NCBI GenBank assembly: GCA_024226935.1
Contig: JAAELK010000279.1
Span: forward strand, 1 to 38,608
Reading direction: 5' to 3'
Source of the DNA: Desulfobacteraceae bacterium
Lineage (GTDB): Bacteria > Desulfobacterota > Desulfobacteria > Desulfobacterales > Desulfobacteraceae
DNA: 38,608 nt
Notes under the pieces: generated by a model
Databases searched by the model: none
What the model saw: the letters and a program-made list of their open reading frames with translations, nothing else
Told to the model about the DNA's origin: nothing
Translations under genes and position numbers: made by a program
Part shown: in pieces, positions 36,440 through 38,608 of the stretch
Position numbering within the stretch: position 1 is the stretch's first letter
Layout: the number at the start of each line of letters is the position of its first letter

Positions 36440-36575
36440 CCCATAGATCGAAAGGAACCGGGCTTACTGCAAGAACTGTGTGCCAAAGCATATAATCAAG
36501 GCTTTCACGGGATCGCGGTAAAAAGCCGCCGCACCTTTTGCAAGATTAAAGGGAAAAATACTCAGGAGGTTTGAT

Positions 36576-36902
36576 ATGACAATTAAACGTGTATGGCATG
36601 GTTGGACCACTTTAGAAAATGCTGATAAATACCAAAATCTTCTTCATGATGAAGTATTTCCAGGGATAGAAGAAAAAAAAATCCCAGGTTACCAGTGCAT
36701 TGAGCTTTATCGACGAAAAATAGGTAATGAAGTTGAGTTTGTAACAACCATGACATTTGAATCGCTACAAAATGTCATCGATTTTCAAGGGGAAGATTAC
36801 GAGAAATGCTATGTCCCTGAGGCTTCACAGGCTGTATTAAAACGCTGGGACAAATTGTATAGGCATTATGAATCAATAGAGGTTAGAAATTACATTAAAT
36901 GA
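36576..36902 (+). CDS. ABM-like small ferredoxin-fold protein
   Basis: A 108-residue protein with the pattern of antibiotic-biosynthesis-monooxygenase-type dimeric alpha-beta barrels: IKRVWHGWTTLENADKY, then IPGYQCIELYRR and VEFVTTMTFESL, ending WDKLYRHYE. Such proteins are often small oxidases or ligand-binding proteins without a fixed role. GGAGG lies seven bases upstream. The 136 bases between it and the VOC gene hold no gene. Confidence 0.75.
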   Translation: MTIKRVWHGWTTLENADKYQNLLHDEVFPGIEEKKIPGYQCIELYRRKIGNEVEFVTTMTFESLQNVIDFQGEDYEKCYVPEASQAVLKRWDKLYRHYESIEVRNYIK

Positions 36903-37306
36903 CCTTTAATATCTTTGTTCAGACAGCCATTTATTGATCATACCAGCCTGTGTTGCCATGGTTCTGGACATATGCTATGACTCTTTACGGCTCAGTGCTG
37001 TTATAATAGTTTGTCTTTTGAATGTACCTGAGTTGAAAAGATTTCGGACTTTGGCACGGGTGTACTTCATACAATGAGATATTATGGTTGACACTTAACT
37101 GAAATATCTTAATAAGGACTCCTATATAATCTGAATTTTAAGGTTTGATTTTGTATGCTGGCTAAGGTAGTATTCATTTTAATAAATTGCCTTTATTAGA
37201 TTTATTTGGCAACAAAACTATATCAAAAAAAGAGTTCATTCAATATTCATAATATATTTCAGATAATTGTATTTCAATTAACTTTCATTTAAATTAGGGG
37301 GGGGCT
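36903..37306. other. Intergenic region before PKD/DUF1566 gene
   Basis: A 404-base AT-rich gap. A TTGGCACG box at about 37047 looks like the -24 half of a sigma-54 promoter but has no matching -12, so it is not called. A sigma-70-like pair is at 37088-37115. The eight-G tract at 37297-37304 ends the gap. Confidence 0.5.
37088..37115 (+). promoter_or_regulatory. Candidate sigma-70 promoter
   Basis: TTGACA (37088-37093) is followed after 16 bases by TAATAA (37110-37115). It would give a leader of about 185 bases ahead of the PKD gene. A perfect TATAAT at 37125-37130 has no partner at normal spacing. Confidence 0.4.
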
Positions 37307-38533
37307 TTGAAAAAATTATTTGTCCGGATTATTTTATTTATTTGTCTTTTTTCACCTGCTTTTGTTTTGGCCCAAGAGTTGGATGCGGAATTTGAAGCGG
37401 ATGTCACCAGCATTAATGCGGATGACACTGTCAATTTTACAGACCTTTCTGCTGGATACAATATCATTGAATGGTCCTGGACATTTGAGGGGGGATCACC
37501 ACCATCTTCCACTTCTCAAAATCCAAGTGTTACATACAACACTGCCGGGATACATGATGTTTCCCTTACAGTGGCCAACAGGCGACGTAGCGATACTGAG
37601 ACCATTGCAGGTTATATTATTATAAGCGGCGTATCCGCACCTACGGCAAATTTTTCAGCCAACAACACTTCAGTTACCGAAGGTGGTGCTATCACCTTCT
37701 CTGACCTGTCCACAGACAATCCAGCTTCCTGGTCCTGGATATTTAACGGCGGCACTCCATCAGCATCAACCAGTCAGAATCCAACGGTGATTTATAATTC
37801 AGCAGGGACCTATACTGTTTCTCTCACTGCAACTAATTCAAGCGGCAGTGACACGGAAACCAAGGTAGGCTATATCACAGTGACTGGTGCTCCTACTGCC
37901 GGTGATTATACCGTCGTGGATGGCGACCAAAGCGATTGTTTTGATACTACAGGAGATATCATAACCTGTGGATCGGCGTATGATGGTCAGGATGCCCAAT
38001 ACACGACTGTTGTCCCCAATTATACCAATAATGAGGATGGTACAGTGACGGATAATAGCACAGGTCTTATATGGCAACGCCATCACAGCGAAAAGATGTC
38101 ATGGGATGATTCAATCACTTATTGTGACGGCCTGGGTCTTGGCGGGAGCACAGATTGGCGTGTTCCGACGGTGAAAGAACTTTATTCTCTGATAGATTTT
38201 GACGGTTATACGGGGAGTGAAGGGGATATGACGAGCTGGAAACTGTACCTGGACGGCTCTATGGACCCAGACGATGACTATGCTGTATTTATCCAGGAGC
38301 CTGGTAACACCAGCACAGGCGAAAGGTTTTTTGATGCCCAGGTTCGAACATCAACTGATCCGGTCGGCACAACCATGATGAATGATGACTCTGTTTTGGG
38401 CGTCAATTTTCTTGATGGAAGAATCAAGGCTTATCCTAAAAATGCCATGATGTACACCAGATGTGTTCAACCCAAATTCACCACCTATTTTTTTGTACAC
38501 CCGTCCAAAGGTAATTCGGGGGATTTTTTTTAG
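37307..38533 (+). CDS. Secreted PKD-DUF1566 protein
   Basis: The 408-residue protein starts at TTG, after an AGGGGGGGG ribosome site, and has a signal peptide (1-22, ending FVLA). Two PKD domains follow (about 25-108 and 112-196), each with the WSWxFxGG and tandem SLTxxN signatures. A DUF1566 domain (about 235-388) has DNSTGLIWQ, WRVPTVKELYSLIDF and the final MMYTRCVQ. It is likely exported and may act at the cell surface, possibly in adhesion. After MYTRCV, DUF1566 proteins usually run RGN-x-x-YG and on, whereas here the frame ends with an unrelated FTTYFFVHPSKGNSGDFF tail, so the C-terminus may be truncated or altered. Confidence 0.82.
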   Translation: MKKLFVRIILFICLFSPAFVLAQELDAEFEADVTSINADDTVNFTDLSAGYNIIEWSWTFEGGSPPSSTSQNPSVTYNTAGIHDVSLTVANRRRSDTETIAGYIIISGVSAPTANFSANNTSVTEGGAITFSDLSTDNPASWSWIFNGGTPSASTSQNPTVIYNSAGTYTVSLTATNSSGSDTETKVGYITVTGAPTAGDYTVVDGDQSDCFDTTGDIITCGSAYDGQDAQYTTVVPNYTNNEDGTVTDNSTGLIWQRHHSEKMSWDDSITYCDGLGLGGSTDWRVPTVKELYSLIDFDGYTGSEGDMTSWKLYLDGSMDPDDDYAVFIQEPGNTSTGERFFDAQVRTSTDPVGTTMMNDDSVLGVNFLDGRIKAYPKNAMMYTRCVQPKFTTYFFVHPSKGNSGDFF

Positions 38534-38560
38534 GGCGGGAGATTACTTTACCGCTTGAAC

Positions 38561-38580
38561 AGCCCTTTGGGCTCTATTTT
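38561..38580 (+). terminator. Short terminator-like hairpin
   Basis: AGCCC (38561-38565) and GGGCT (38569-38573) form a five-pair stem with a TTT loop, followed by CTATTTT, about 28 bases after the stop. Weak but correctly placed. Confidence 0.45.
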
Positions 38581-38608
38581 CCTAATTATTTTGGATTTCA
38601 GGCGCAAC

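Noticed and set aside
37047-37063. Sigma-54-like TTGGCACG box before the PKD gene
   Set aside because: The -12 half reads TACTT instead of TTGC, so the essential GC is missing.
1-38608. CRISPR arrays, tRNA or rRNA genes
   Set aside because: No regularly spaced repeats, cloverleaf sequences or rRNA-like stretches were seen on either strand.

Overview
The window reads as chromosomal DNA of an anaerobic, signalling-rich Desulfobacterota (deltaproteobacterial) bacterium, most likely a Desulfobacteraceae-type sulfate reducer. The basis is an AT-leaning genome, many hybrid kinases and response regulators, a SulP and a TauE/SafE permease, a BioB of unusual ligand set, and adjacent NADP- and NAD-linked glutamate dehydrogenases. 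No rRNA, tRNA or CRISPR array was seen, so the genus is not fixed. Region 1 (1-6400): a hairpin-dense gap, a decayed transposase, an outer-membrane beta-barrel gene with a frameshift near its 3' end, a three-receiver hybrid histidine kinase, galU, and an overlapping pair (134-codon unknown plus lytic transglycosylase) transcribed toward galU. Region 2 (6400-12150): a signalling protein built from degenerate receivers and a GGDEF domain with lost catalytic motif but intact I-site, a DUF985 cupin, then a tight operon of cupin, HIT/GalT-like protein, unknown protein and BioB-like radical SAM enzyme, closed by a strong bidirectional terminator. Region 3 (12150-19000), minus strand: gdhA, a roughly 115-kDa NAD-glutamate dehydrogenase with tandem operator-like repeats upstream, and a SulP/STAS transporter with a duplicated 16-bp leader. 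Region 4 (19200-25000): an HDOD / hybrid kinase with Hpt / CheY-like regulator operon on minus, and a divergent AraC regulator plus transglutaminase-like protein on plus. Region 5 (25061-34980), minus strand: an eight-gene probable operon in the order dCache-type kinase, two single-domain response regulators, TauE/SafE permease, two-pass membrane protein, phosphoenolpyruvate-synthase-like protein lacking the PEP/pyruvate barrel, PAS kinase, and sigma-54 activator. This is the best candidate for an undescribed system: a sensory input, a permease, an ATP-dependent phosphohistidine enzyme with an unknown C-terminal domain, and a second two-component output are packed with tiny gaps or overlaps. 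Region 6 (34981-38608): a cluster of strong hairpins with no upstream gene to terminate, then small genes that look accessory (uridine-kinase-like P-loop protein, VOC protein, ABM-like protein), and a secreted PKD/DUF1566 protein whose ribosome binding region is an eight-G tract. All functional statements rest on motif reading and family knowledge; no database search was run.
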